Below are positions 1-6,301 of a stretch of 18,674 bases of DNA, in pieces; within the stretch, counting starts at the first letter, position 1; each line of letters starts with the position of its first letter. The DNA comes from Myxococcales bacterium UBA1660 (GTDB lineage: Bacteria > Myxococcota_A > Polyangia > Polyangiales > Houyiibacteriaceae): positions 4,483 to 23,156 of the forward strand of contig DCLA01000055.1 of assembly GCA_002320815.1 (NCBI GenBank), in the 5' to 3' direction. The notes under the pieces were generated by a model, which saw nothing but the letters and a program-made list of their open reading frames with translations, ran no database searches and was not told the DNA's origin. The translations under genes were made by a program, and so were the position numbers.

Positions 1-581
1 TCGTCGACCTCGCCGTCGCAGTCGTCGTCGGCTCCGTTGCAGACCTCGGGCGCCACGTCGCAGCCGGCGTCGCCCGCGTCCCGGGAACCACCGTCGGCCA
101 CCGCGGCGTCGGACACGCCGCCGTCCAGGTCCGGGGCCGACCCGGTCCACGGCTCCAAGATCGCGCTCTCGATCGGGCTGCAGGTCGAGGGACCGGTGCA
201 GGTCTGATCCGACGCGCAGCTGAGCCCGACGCACGTGCTCAAGAGGTCCAAGCGGAGCTGCCGCACCTCGCCCTCGACGAAGGAGACCCGCGCGCGCCGT
301 TCGGGCTCGCCGGCGACTCCTCCGCGCAGGCCGTGGGCGGTGATCGTCAGGGGTCCCAGCGGTCCTCCGCGGTGGACCAATCCGAGCGTCGCCGGCCGGC
401 CCGCGTCGAAGTCGATCTCCCGAGAGTCCATCGCCAGGCCTTCGACCTCGATGCGGACCCCGTCGAGCTCGGCGATGTCGGTCCCCACGACCACCACGAT
501 CTGCGTCAGGTCGTCCTTGCCGCAGCCGAAGAGCCCGCAGGCGAGGAGCCCGAGGAGCGCGAAGAGAAGGACGCGCTTCAC
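1..581 (-). CDS. Lipoprotein with MopE-type Cys-Asp motif, C-terminus cut by window edge
   Basis: About 193 codons are visible and the frame is still open at the left edge, so the C-terminus is missing. The GTG start overlaps the stop of the upstream TPR gene by four bases (GTGA), which implies translational coupling. The N-terminus (MKRVLLFALLGLLAC) is a lipoprotein signal; Cys15 or Cys20 could carry the lipid. Residues about 25-125 are a beta-rich stretch without a recognised domain. Residues about 127-145 are Cys-rich, then come Asp/Gly/Ala-rich linkers, and the last visible residues contain CNGADDDCDG. That is the putative metal-binding motif of MopE-like proteins, common in Myxococcota surface proteins and usually found in tandem, so more copies are expected beyond the edge. 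The protein is probably displayed on the cell surface or in the periplasm. Its function is unknown. Confidence 0.75.
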   Translation of the reverse strand, partial: MKRVLLFALLGLLACGLFGCGKDDLTQIVVVVGTDIAELDGVRIEVEGLAMDSREIDFDAGRPATLGLVHRGGPLGPLTITAHGLRGGVAGEPERRARVSFVEGEVRQLRLDLLSTCVGLSCASDQTCTGPSTCSPIESAILEPWTGSAPDLDGGVSDAAVADGGSRDAGDAGCDVAPEVCNGADDDCDGEVD

Positions 582-1384
582 GACCCGCCGCCGATCTCCA
601 GGCAGCCGCCGGTGCCCTGGATGCACTCCGGGCTCCGGTCCCGGGTGAGACCGACCCCGAGACCCACCGCGAGGCCCACCGCCACGACGCCGACGACCAC
701 GCCGAACCACCACCGCCGGGGCTTCGTCGCCGCCTCGTCGGTGGGCCCGGCCGGACCGGCGGGGTCCGCGACATCGGCAGCCCGCGCCGTCTCGGCGGGG
801 GTCGGGGGCGCGGCGGGGAGCTCGAGACGCACCTCGGCGGCGCCGCCCTCGGCGACGTCGGTCTGTGCTTCGTCCAGGAGCGCGCCCGACCGCTCCGCCC
901 GCACCGTGTGCGTGCCCGGATCGGTGGGCACGCTGACGTCGACCATGGCCCAGGCCAACGGGCTTCCGTCCATGGTCAGCTCCACGTCGGTCCGGTCGCC
1001 GTCGACCCGGACGGCGATGGAAGCCAGCCGCGGCTCGATCGCCTCACGCCGGAGAGTCGCCGCCTCCCGCACCTGCCGTGGGGCCTCGCCGTCGGCCTCG
1101 ATGGCGCGGAGCATCTCGGTGGCGCGCACGAGCTGGCCGGTCTCCGCCAGCGCCGACGCCAGGTTGTAGGCGATCTGGGGCGACTCCCGGAGGGCGAGGG
1201 CCCGCTCGAAGCGGTCGGCCGCCGCGGCCCACCGTTCCTGTCGGAGGAACCGGTTGCCTTCGCGGAAGAGGGAGCGCGCGGCCGCGGTCTGCTCGGCCTC
1301 CGTCTCCTGCGCCTGGGCGAGGGGGACGGCCGTGAGTCCGACGAAGAGCGCGAGCCCCATGGCGATGAGAGCTCGGATAGCCAT
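578..1384 (-). CDS. TPR-containing exported or membrane protein with C-terminal transmembrane helix
   Basis: The product is 268 residues. The open frame extends much further upstream across the kinase, but the N-terminus beginning MAIRALIAMGLALF is a good signal sequence with a cleavage site after LAQAQ, so I chose the ATG at 1384; an internal ATG at 1360 is also possible. Residues about 33-90 look like one to two TPR units (FREGNRFL, AAADRFERALAL, IAYNLASALAETGQ). Residues about 105-185 form a beta-sandwich-like region resembling the PEGA-type tails common in myxobacterial proteins. A Pro/Ala linker follows, then a hydrophobic helix near residues 230-250 and a short tail with two Cys. It is transcribed with the downstream lipoprotein (4-bp overlap) and diverges from the Ser/Thr kinase, so a shared envelope-signalling role is plausible but inferred. 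Confidence 0.8.
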   Translation of the reverse strand: MAIRALIAMGLALFVGLTAVPLAQAQETEAEQTAAARSLFREGNRFLRQERWAAAADRFERALALRESPQIAYNLASALAETGQLVRATEMLRAIEADGEAPRQVREAATLRREAIEPRLASIAVRVDGDRTDVELTMDGSPLAWAMVDVSVPTDPGTHTVRAERSGALLDEAQTDVAEGGAAEVRLELPAAPPTPAETARAADVADPAGPAGPTDEAATKPRRWWFGVVVGVVAVGLAVGLGVGLTRDRSPECIQGTGGCLEIGGGS

Positions 1385-1388
1385 GCGA

Positions 1389-2894
1389 ATGGACGGACGG
1401 TACCATGCGGCGGTGCCCGAAGCAGGCCAGGTGATCGGGGGGAAGTATCGACTCCGACGTCCGGTGGGCGAGGGGGCGATGGCGTCGATCTGGAGCGCGG
1501 TCCACGAGACCCTCGGGCGCCCGGTGGCGGTGAAGTTCATCCACTCCCGGGCCATGAGCGAAGTCGCCGCCGCGCGGTTCATGCGGGAGGCCAAGATCGC
1601 CGCCTCGGTCCAGCACCGCTTCGTCGTCGACATCTTCGACTTCGGGAAGACCCAGCAGGGCGAGCCCTTCATGGTCATGGAGCTCCTGAACGGGGAGACC
1701 CTGGCCGACCGGATGATGCGCGGCCCGCCCATCCCCGCACAGCAGTTCGTGCGGATGATGGAGAACTGCCTCACGGGGCTCGAGGCGGTGCACGACGCCG
1801 GCATCGTCCATCGGGATCTGAAGCCGGAGAACGTCTTCGTGATCCACGACGGGGATGGGGGCTTCCCCAAGCTCCTCGACTTCGGGATCAGCCGGGTGGA
1901 CGACTCGGTCATCGGCGAGCGGGCCAACAAGCTCACCCGGGAAGGCGCGGTGCTGGGGACCCCTTGGTACATGTCGCCGGAGCAGGTACGCGGCAAAGCC
2001 GACCTGGACCACCGCACGGACCTCTACAGCGTGGGGGTCATCCTCTACGAGGTGCTGACGGGCACGCTGCCCTTCGACGCGCGAACGGTCGGGGACTTGA
2101 TGGTCATGATCGCCACCGAGCCCGCCGTGGCGCTCGAGCACCTGCGGCGGGACTTGCCGGTGGAGCTGTCGGACGTGGTGGCCAAGGCGATGGCCAAGAA
2201 TCCGGCCAAACGTTTCCAGACCGCCAAGGAGTTCCGCACCGCGCTCCGGGCGGTGCGAGCCAATCTGGGCGAGGACGCCTTCACGATGGTGAGCTTGCGG
2301 CCGCCGTCGGAGCCGCCGCAGAAGCTGGCCTCCGAGGACCTGGTCCCGGCCCGGCCGGTCACCGGTGGGGTGGCTCGCGCGGTCGCACCGAAAGCCGCGG
2401 CTCCGGCGATCCCGACGGAGGCAGCGGAGACCGGGGAAGCCCAAGGGGTCGACGAGCCCGGGCTGGCGGTCGACGCGCCGACTCCAGCTCCCGCATCGGT
2501 ACCGGCCCGCTCCCTGGGGGAGCTCGACACGATGGCGGCCCCGGCGGCGAAACCGCGGCGAGCGGGCCTCCTGGTCGCCGGGCTGGCGCTGGCGCTGGGC
2601 GGCGTCGGGGTCGGCCTCTCGCTCTCGCAGGGCACCGATCCGGGCGAGGACGTCGTGACCACCGAGCCCGTCGCCGCCGAGCCCGCCATGGAGCCCACGC
2701 CCGATCCGCTGCCCGCCGAGACGGCCGACGCGGGGGCCGTGGTCCGGACCGAGCCCGCCGTTCCCGACGAGCCGGCGGACCTCGAGGAACCGGAGCCGGC
2801 AGTGGAAGAGCCCGCGGTCACGCGCCGGGTCCGGCGCCGCCGTCCCACCATGCGTGCAGCCTCGGTGGAGGCGTTCGACGACCCCGGGTTCTGA
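1389..2894 (+). CDS. Transmembrane Ser/Thr protein kinase (Hanks type)
   Basis: With the ATG at 1389 the product is 501 residues; a GTG at 1413, preceded by GGACGGACGG, is an equally good start and removes eight residues. The kinase domain spans about residues 20-290. It has the glycine loop GEGAMAS (27-33), ATP-binding Lys49 (VAVKF), catalytic loop HRDLKPEN with Asp143, DFG at 164-166 and GTPWYMSPE ending at Glu198, so all core catalytic residues are present. A Pro/Ala-rich linker leads to one membrane helix (about 390-412), followed by a Glu/Pro/Ala-rich tail ending in an Arg cluster. There is no PASTA or other recognised sensor domain. Such kinases phosphorylate Ser/Thr in signalling and are abundant in Myxococcota; substrates cannot be told from sequence. 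The gene starts almost head-to-head with the TPR gene on the other strand. Confidence 0.93.
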   Translation: MDGRYHAAVPEAGQVIGGKYRLRRPVGEGAMASIWSAVHETLGRPVAVKFIHSRAMSEVAAARFMREAKIAASVQHRFVVDIFDFGKTQQGEPFMVMELLNGETLADRMMRGPPIPAQQFVRMMENCLTGLEAVHDAGIVHRDLKPENVFVIHDGDGGFPKLLDFGISRVDDSVIGERANKLTREGAVLGTPWYMSPEQVRGKADLDHRTDLYSVGVILYEVLTGTLPFDARTVGDLMVMIATEPAVALEHLRRDLPVELSDVVAKAMAKNPAKRFQTAKEFRTALRAVRANLGEDAFTMVSLRPPSEPPQKLASEDLVPARPVTGGVARAVAPKAAAPAIPTEAAETGEAQGVDEPGLAVDAPTPAPASVPARSLGELDTMAAPAAKPRRAGLLVAGLALALGGVGVGLSLSQGTDPGEDVVTTEPVAAEPAMEPTPDPLPAETADAGAVVRTEPAVPDEPADLEEPEPAVEEPAVTRRVRRRRPTMRAASVEAFDDPGF

Positions 2895-2897
2895 CCC

Positions 2898-2930
2898 TTC
2901 CCGAGACCCGCGCCGGTCGCGGGTCGGGAA
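2898..2930. terminator. Hairpin between convergent kinase and bfd genes
   Basis: The arms 2898-2903 plus 2906-2912 pair perfectly with 2918-2930, giving 13 GC-rich base pairs with a 2-nt bulge and a 5-nt loop. It begins four bases after the kinase stop and lies 22 bases beyond the bfd stop, so it could end transcription from both sides. There is no T-tract, so it is not a textbook intrinsic terminator. Confidence 0.55.
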
Positions 2931-2951
2931 CGATCCTCGAGGACTCCGAGA

Positions 2952-3152
2952 TCAGGCCGCGGGCGCGATGGACTCGGAGCGCGGCTGAGCGGCCTGCTCA
3001 CGCTCGACGAGCTTCTCGACCAGGGGCTTGCAGCCGCCGCAACCGGTGCCGGCGCCGCACATGCGGCCGACATCGTCGGCGTCCTCTGCGCCCGACCGGG
3101 CACAGTCTCGGATGACTCGGCAATGCACGCGCTTGCAGTGACACACCAACAT
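2952..3152 (-). CDS. bfd: Bacterioferritin-associated ferredoxin
   Basis: The product is 66 residues. The start MLVCHCKRV matches the beginning of Bfd proteins. The [2Fe-2S] cysteines follow the Bfd pattern: Cys4 and Cys6 near the N-terminus, Cys38 and Cys41 in the motif CGAGTGCGGC. Cys11, Cys17 and Cys32 are additional. Bfd delivers electrons to the haem of bacterioferritin so that stored ferric iron is reduced and released into the cytoplasm. A bacterioferritin gene lies about 1.1 kb away on the other strand, which supports the call. An upstream in-frame ATG at 3197 would add 15 unrelated residues and is unlikely. The C-terminal 15 residues (after EREQ) are a variable tail. The upstream region is the most AT-rich patch nearby and probably holds the promoter. 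Confidence 0.93.
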   Translation of the reverse strand: MLVCHCKRVHCRVIRDCARSGAEDADDVGRMCGAGTGCGGCKPLVEKLVEREQAAQPRSESIAPAA

Positions 3153-3162
3153 CGTGAGCGGA

Positions 3163-3191
3163 AGTGTTGAGCTCGCCTTGTTGCAAGTCAA
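3163..3191 (-). promoter_or_regulatory. Candidate sigma70-type promoter of bfd
   Basis: On the minus strand TTGACT (3191-3186) is followed after 17 nt by AACACT (3168-3163). The -35 matches the consensus at 5 of 6 positions and the -10 at only 3 of 6. It lies in a locally AT-rich patch, and transcription would begin only a few bases before the bfd start codon. No convincing Fur box is visible. Confidence 0.3.
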
Positions 3192-3361
3192 ATTCATTTT
3201 CGCGAGGTCGGGGGTTTCACCAGTGATCACGCGAACTACAGCGGTCACTTTTTCTGGTCCCGGGCGCGGTTCCCGGTAGAAGCGCCGCCCTCGAGCGACG
3301 CCCGGTCCGCTCGCCGGCCTCGACGAGCGCGGGGGAAACAGCGCTTCGGCCGAAAATTGGG

Positions 3362-3394
3362 TGTGTGCGCCCATGTAGGATACCACCGCACACA
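3362..3394. repeat. Inverted repeat overlapping the dam start codon
   Basis: TGTGTGCG (3362-3369) and CGCACACA (3387-3394) are perfect 8-bp inverted arms separated by 17 bp. The right arm ends on the A of the ATG start codon, and the spacer contains a -10-like TAGGAT (3376-3381). This could be an operator dyad or an RNA hairpin over the translation start. Confidence 0.45.
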
Positions 3395-4287
3395 TGGCTG
3401 ACGTCGCTCTCGCTCGCATCCCGCTGGTTCGTGCTCCCTCGACCGCCCCGGTCTCGGTCCCGACCGAGCCCTTCGTGAAGTGGGTCGGTGGGAAGCGCAG
3501 GCTCCTGCCCCAGCTCGAGCCGCTGATGCCCGCAGGCGTCGAGCGCCGGCGACACGTCGAGCCCTTCGTGGGCGGCGGCGCCTTCTTCTTCGCCCGCGCG
3601 CCGCAGAACGCGCTGCTCTGCGACGTGAACCCCTCGCTGGTGAGCACCTACGAGGCGGTCCGGGACGACGTCGACGCGGTCATCCGCGCCCTCGGAGCCC
3701 TGGCGCGGCGGCATGGCAAGGAGCGCTACTACGCCGTCCGTGAGCGCTACAACGCGGCGCGCACCGGCGAGCGCCCGGCCAGCCAGTCGAGCACGGCCGC
3801 GATGTTCATCTACCTGAACAAGACCTGCTTCAACGGCCTCCACCGGGTGAACCGGAAGGGCGAGTTCAACGTGCCGATGGGCCGCTACAAGAACCCGCGC
3901 ATCCTCGACGTGGACCGCCTGCGCTCCGCCAGCGCCGCGCTCCGCTCCGCCGAGATCACCTGCGAGGGCTTCGAGGGGCTCCTGCGGAGCGCCAAGCCCG
4001 GCGACTTCGTGTACCTCGATCCGCCCTACGAGCCGGTCAGCCGCACCGCGAGCTTCACCAACTACGCCAAGGACGGCTTCAGCCAGGACGACCAGCGGCG
4101 CCTGCGCGACGTCTACGCGGCCCTCGATCGCCGCGGCTGCAAGCTGATGCTCTCCAACAGCGACGTGCCCTTCATCCGCGAGCTCTACGCCGAGTGGAAG
4201 ATCGACGTCGTCCAGGCCGCCCGCGCGGTCAACAGCGACGCGAGCGCGCGCGGCAAGGTCGCCGAAGTGGTGGTTCGCAACTACTGA
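3394..4287 (+). CDS. dam: Dam-family DNA N6-adenine methyltransferase (D12 class)
   Basis: The product is 297 residues, close to the usual Dam length. Motifs appear in Dam order: FVKWVGGKRRLL (27-38) for the AdoMet-side K-W-x-G-G-K signature, EPFVGGGAFFF (56-66) as motif I, the Dam-like block LNKTCFNGLHRVNRKGEFN with GRYKNP, catalytic DPPY at 209-212, and the C-terminal LMLSNSD block. The enzyme should transfer a methyl group from AdoMet to adenine N6, probably at GATC; the site is inferred from the family. No restriction endonuclease gene is next to it, so it looks like a solitary regulatory or repair-linked methylase. The first 26 residues are longer than in Dam and Ala/Pro-rich. The bacterioferritin gene starts 18 bp after its stop, so the two may be co-transcribed. 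Confidence 0.92.
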   Translation: MADVALARIPLVRAPSTAPVSVPTEPFVKWVGGKRRLLPQLEPLMPAGVERRRHVEPFVGGGAFFFARAPQNALLCDVNPSLVSTYEAVRDDVDAVIRALGALARRHGKERYYAVRERYNAARTGERPASQSSTAAMFIYLNKTCFNGLHRVNRKGEFNVPMGRYKNPRILDVDRLRSASAALRSAEITCEGFEGLLRSAKPGDFVYLDPPYEPVSRTASFTNYAKDGFSQDDQRRLRDVYAALDRRGCKLMLSNSDVPFIRELYAEWKIDVVQAARAVNSDASARGKVAEVVVRNY

Positions 4288-4305
4288 CTCGCGTATGGTC
4301 TACCA

Positions 4306-4785
4306 ATGAAGGGCGAAAGCGACGTCATCGAGCTCCTCAACGAGGTGCTCACCCACGAGCTCACGGCGATCAACCAGTACTTCATCCACTCGAAGATGTG
4401 TAAGGACTGGGGCTTCATGAAGCTCGCCAAGCGCAAGTGGGACGAGTCCATCGAGGAGATGAAGCACGCCGACAAGGTCATCGAGCGCATCCTCTTCCTC
4501 GAGGGGACCCCCAACATGCAGCGGATGAACCCGGTGCGGGTCGGCGAGGACGCCATCGAGCAGCACCGGCTCGACCTCGACCTCGAGATGGAGGCCCTCG
4601 ATCGGCTGAAGAAGGGCATCGATCTCTGCTGGGACAAGCACGACACCGGCACCCGCGAGCTCCTCGAGCACATCCTCCAGGAAGAGGAAGAGGGCGTCGA
4701 TTGGCTCGAGACGCAGCTCAGCCTCGTCGCCACCGTCGGCAAGGAGCGCTACCTCTCCGAGATGATCGGCGCGGACGAGGACTGA
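4306..4785 (+). CDS. bfr: Bacterioferritin with altered ferroxidase-site residue
   Basis: The product is 159 residues, the normal length, and aligns without gaps to E. coli Bfr. It stores iron as a ferric mineral in a 24-subunit cytoplasmic shell. Haem ligand Met52 is present (SIEEMKHAD). Ferroxidase ligands Glu18, Glu51, His54, Glu94 and Glu127 are conserved, but the position of His130 is Gly: the sequence reads LQEEEEGVDWLE where E. coli has DEEGHIDWLE. The DNA (GAG GGC GTC GAT) is in frame with no sign of a frameshift. There is no good Shine-Dalgarno before the ATG; a -10-like TATGGT lies at 4294-4299. Its redox partner Bfd is encoded nearby, and the gene follows dam by 18 bp. Confidence 0.95.
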   Translation: MKGESDVIELLNEVLTHELTAINQYFIHSKMCKDWGFMKLAKRKWDESIEEMKHADKVIERILFLEGTPNMQRMNPVRVGEDAIEQHRLDLDLEMEALDRLKKGIDLCWDKHDTGTRELLEHILQEEEEGVDWLETQLSLVATVGKERYLSEMIGADED

Positions 4786-4786
4786 C

Positions 4787-4809
4787 GGCCCCGGGGGCTC
4801 CCCGGAGCC
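4787..4809. terminator. Bidirectional hairpin between bfr and RluA-family gene
   Basis: Arms 4787-4796 and 4800-4809 pair at 9 of 10 positions (one C/A mismatch) around a 3-nt loop. The hairpin starts one base after the bfr stop and ends two bases before the convergent gene's stop. It is GC-rich without a T-tract. Confidence 0.55.
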
Positions 4810-4811
4810 TG

Positions 4812-5738
4812 TCACGGTTTCCAGGGCCCGCCGCCGAGGCGCTGGAGCGCTGCCAGGAAGTCGCCGGGAGGCGGACGCTCGACCGAGACCCGCTCGCCGG
4901 TGATCGGGTGGTGGAAACCCAGCCGATAGGCGTGGAGCATCACCCGCGGCGCCTGCAGCACCTTGCCGCGGTAATCGCGGTCGTAGACGGTCTCGCCGAG
5001 GAGCGGGTGACCGGCCTCGGCGAGGTGGATGCGGATCTGGTGCTGGCGGCCGGTCTCCAGGGCCAGCTCGACCAGGCTGGCCCCCTGGAGCACCCGGGCG
5101 CCCTCCACGTGGGTCACCGCGCGCTTGGCGGACTTCGGCGGCTCACCGCGGGACGGTCGGAAGAGCCCGTGGGATCCGCGGACGCCGTCGCCCCGGTCCC
5201 GCAGGAGGAAGCTCTCGTGGCGACCCAAGGACACCGCGCCGTGGGCCAGGGCGACGTAGCGGCGGTCGATGGCGTGGCGCTCGAAGCGCTCCTTGAGCCG
5301 CGCCTGGACCTCTTCGCTGCGCGCAAAGACCAGGAGACCGCTGGTCCCCTTGTCGATGCGGTGGACCACGCCGAGGTAGGGCTTGCCGCGCCCCTTGTGC
5401 TCCCGGCCGAGGGGCTTGCGGACCCGGTCCAGGAGCGTGTCCCGCTCGCCGGCGTGGGGCACGCTCAGGACCCCCGCGGGCTTGTCGACGATCACCAGGT
5501 GCTCGTCGGCGTAGGCCCAGCGGTCGGGCGCCAGCGCGCCCTTGGTGTGCCGCTTCGCGTGGAGGTCGATGGCGACCGCGCCGCCCTCGACGCGTCGCGC
5601 ACCGTCGATGCAGACGGTGCCGTCGAGGGTCACCTTGCCGGCGCTGCAGAGCTTGCGCGCCTCGCCCCAGGAAACGCCGAGCTTCTCGCGGACGACGGCG
5701 GCCAGGGTGGGCGCTTCGGGACGGGGGCGGCGGCTCAT
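4812..5738 (-). CDS. RluA-family pseudouridine synthase with S4 domain
   Basis: The product is 308 residues. An S4-like RNA-binding domain occupies about residues 10-60 (VREKLGVSWGEARKLCSAGKVTLDG). The catalytic domain starts near residue 75 with EHLVIVDKPAGVLSVP, and the RluA signature is HRIDKGTSGLLVFA (126-139) with catalytic Asp129. ETGRQHQIRIHLA and HPLLGETVYD are further family motifs. The enzyme isomerises uridine to pseudouridine in 23S rRNA or tRNA; the exact target position (RluC, RluD or other type) cannot be decided. The next gene on its 3' side is the convergent bfr, with a hairpin between them. Upstream lies the decayed region. No clear Shine-Dalgarno precedes the ATG. Confidence 0.92.
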   Translation of the reverse strand: MSRRPRPEAPTLAAVVREKLGVSWGEARKLCSAGKVTLDGTVCIDGARRVEGGAVAIDLHAKRHTKGALAPDRWAYADEHLVIVDKPAGVLSVPHAGERDTLLDRVRKPLGREHKGRGKPYLGVVHRIDKGTSGLLVFARSEEVQARLKERFERHAIDRRYVALAHGAVSLGRHESFLLRDRGDGVRGSHGLFRPSRGEPPKSAKRAVTHVEGARVLQGASLVELALETGRQHQIRIHLAEAGHPLLGETVYDRDYRGKVLQAPRVMLHAYRLGFHHPITGERVSVERPPPGDFLAALQRLGGGPWKP

Positions 5739-5785
5739 GGCAGGTCCATGGGCCGCCCGCGCCCCGGGCGCCAGCTCAATGGACG

Positions 5786-5802
5786 GGGACGATCGTCGTC
5801 AT
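5786..5802. repeat. 17-bp dispersed repeat, copy 1
   Basis: GGGACGATCGTCGTCAT occurs here and again at 18658-18674. It contains the 10-bp palindrome GACGATCGTC. In this copy the unit GTCGTCATT is repeated in tandem (5795-5803, 5804-5812). It lies immediately beyond the last readable codons of the FGE-domain relic. Confidence 0.6.
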
Positions 5803-5807
5803 TGTCG

Positions 5808-6114
5808 TCATTTCTGACAGCGGCGGGTGCCAGTGTGTCCGGCAAGGCGAAGCTGCGGCTGGCGACGAAGACAGTCGAAGTCGCAGGTGCGCCCCGCTTC
5901 ACGCTTTCGTAGTTGCCGCGCGCCTCGCAGATTCTGTGCTCATCGTGGTGGTGGTCCATTCTCGCACGTTGCCGCTGAGGTCGTAGACCGAGCCGCCGGT
6001 CCAGCTCGCGCCGCACAGCGGGACGGCTTCGGTGCTCGCCACCGCGTCCTGGTCACCCGGAAGGCTCATGGCCGAGTCCCGCTCCTTCCCGCTACAGGCC
6101 CACTCACAGGAGCC
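5808..6114 (-). pseudogene. Frameshifted relic of a formylglycine-generating-enzyme (SUMF1/FGE-sulfatase) domain gene
   Basis: The minus strand between 6114 and 5808 encodes pieces of an FGE-sulfatase domain in different frames. One frame reads EWACSGKERDSA and then YDLSGNVREWT, which is the family hallmark (usual form DLSGNVWEW). Another frame reads RICEARGNYESVKRGA, as in the family's RGGSYES block. A third frame gives TCDFD. The end reads LPDT in one frame and GTRRCQK followed by a stop in another, corresponding to the usual GFRCCR terminus. At least three frame changes are needed to join these pieces and no N-terminal half is present, so this is a decayed C-terminal fragment. Together with flanking non-coding sequence it fills most of the 5739-6301 gap, in which I see no other convincing gene. 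Confidence 0.6.
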
Positions 6115-6168
6115 TCCGCCGTGACTGGAACGGGCGCTGCCAGTCGTGGGCTCGCAGAGTCAGAGTAG

Positions 6169-6297
6169 GTGGAGGTCGAGGACGGGGTGCCCTTCGACTT
6201 CGGCTACTTCACCCTCGCCGACGCATGCCTCGAATACCAGCGGCTCTATCCTGACGGCATCCGTTGCATGGACGAGAACTGGGAAGAGCTCCGGTAG
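6169..6297 (+). CDS. Small ORF or C-terminal gene remnant, unknown
   Basis: This 42-codon frame starts with GTG directly after an in-frame TAG and ends at 6297, four bases before the convergent aminotransferase stop. The peptide (VEVEDGVPFDFGYFTLADACL... ending ENWEELR) has ordinary protein-like composition, rich in acidic and aromatic residues, and its codons end in G or C less strictly than in neighbouring genes. No Shine-Dalgarno or promoter is visible. It may be the tail of a lost gene, since it lies in the same decayed stretch as the FGE relic. I do not recognise a family. Confidence 0.25.
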   Translation: MEVEDGVPFDFGYFTLADACLEYQRLYPDGIRCMDENWEELR

Positions 6298-6301
6298 GGG
6301 C

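Noticed and set aside
1385..2444. Long minus-strand open frames across the kinase gene
   Set aside because: They result from high third-position GC; the translations are Arg/Gly/Pro-rich without domains, while the plus strand has a complete kinase.
3153..3393. Fur box in the bfd-dam intergenic region
   Set aside because: The AT-rich patch 3181-3200 has no convincing inverted hexamers; only a sigma70-like promoter could be proposed.
3394..4287. Restriction-modification system
   Set aside because: No endonuclease or specificity gene lies on either side; neighbours are iron-storage genes.
5735..6016. 93-codon minus-strand ORF whose stop overlaps the RluA-family start as ATGA
   Set aside because: Its middle is a piece of the FGE relic (RICEARGNYES) and both ends are out of frame with the family; the overlap looks accidental.
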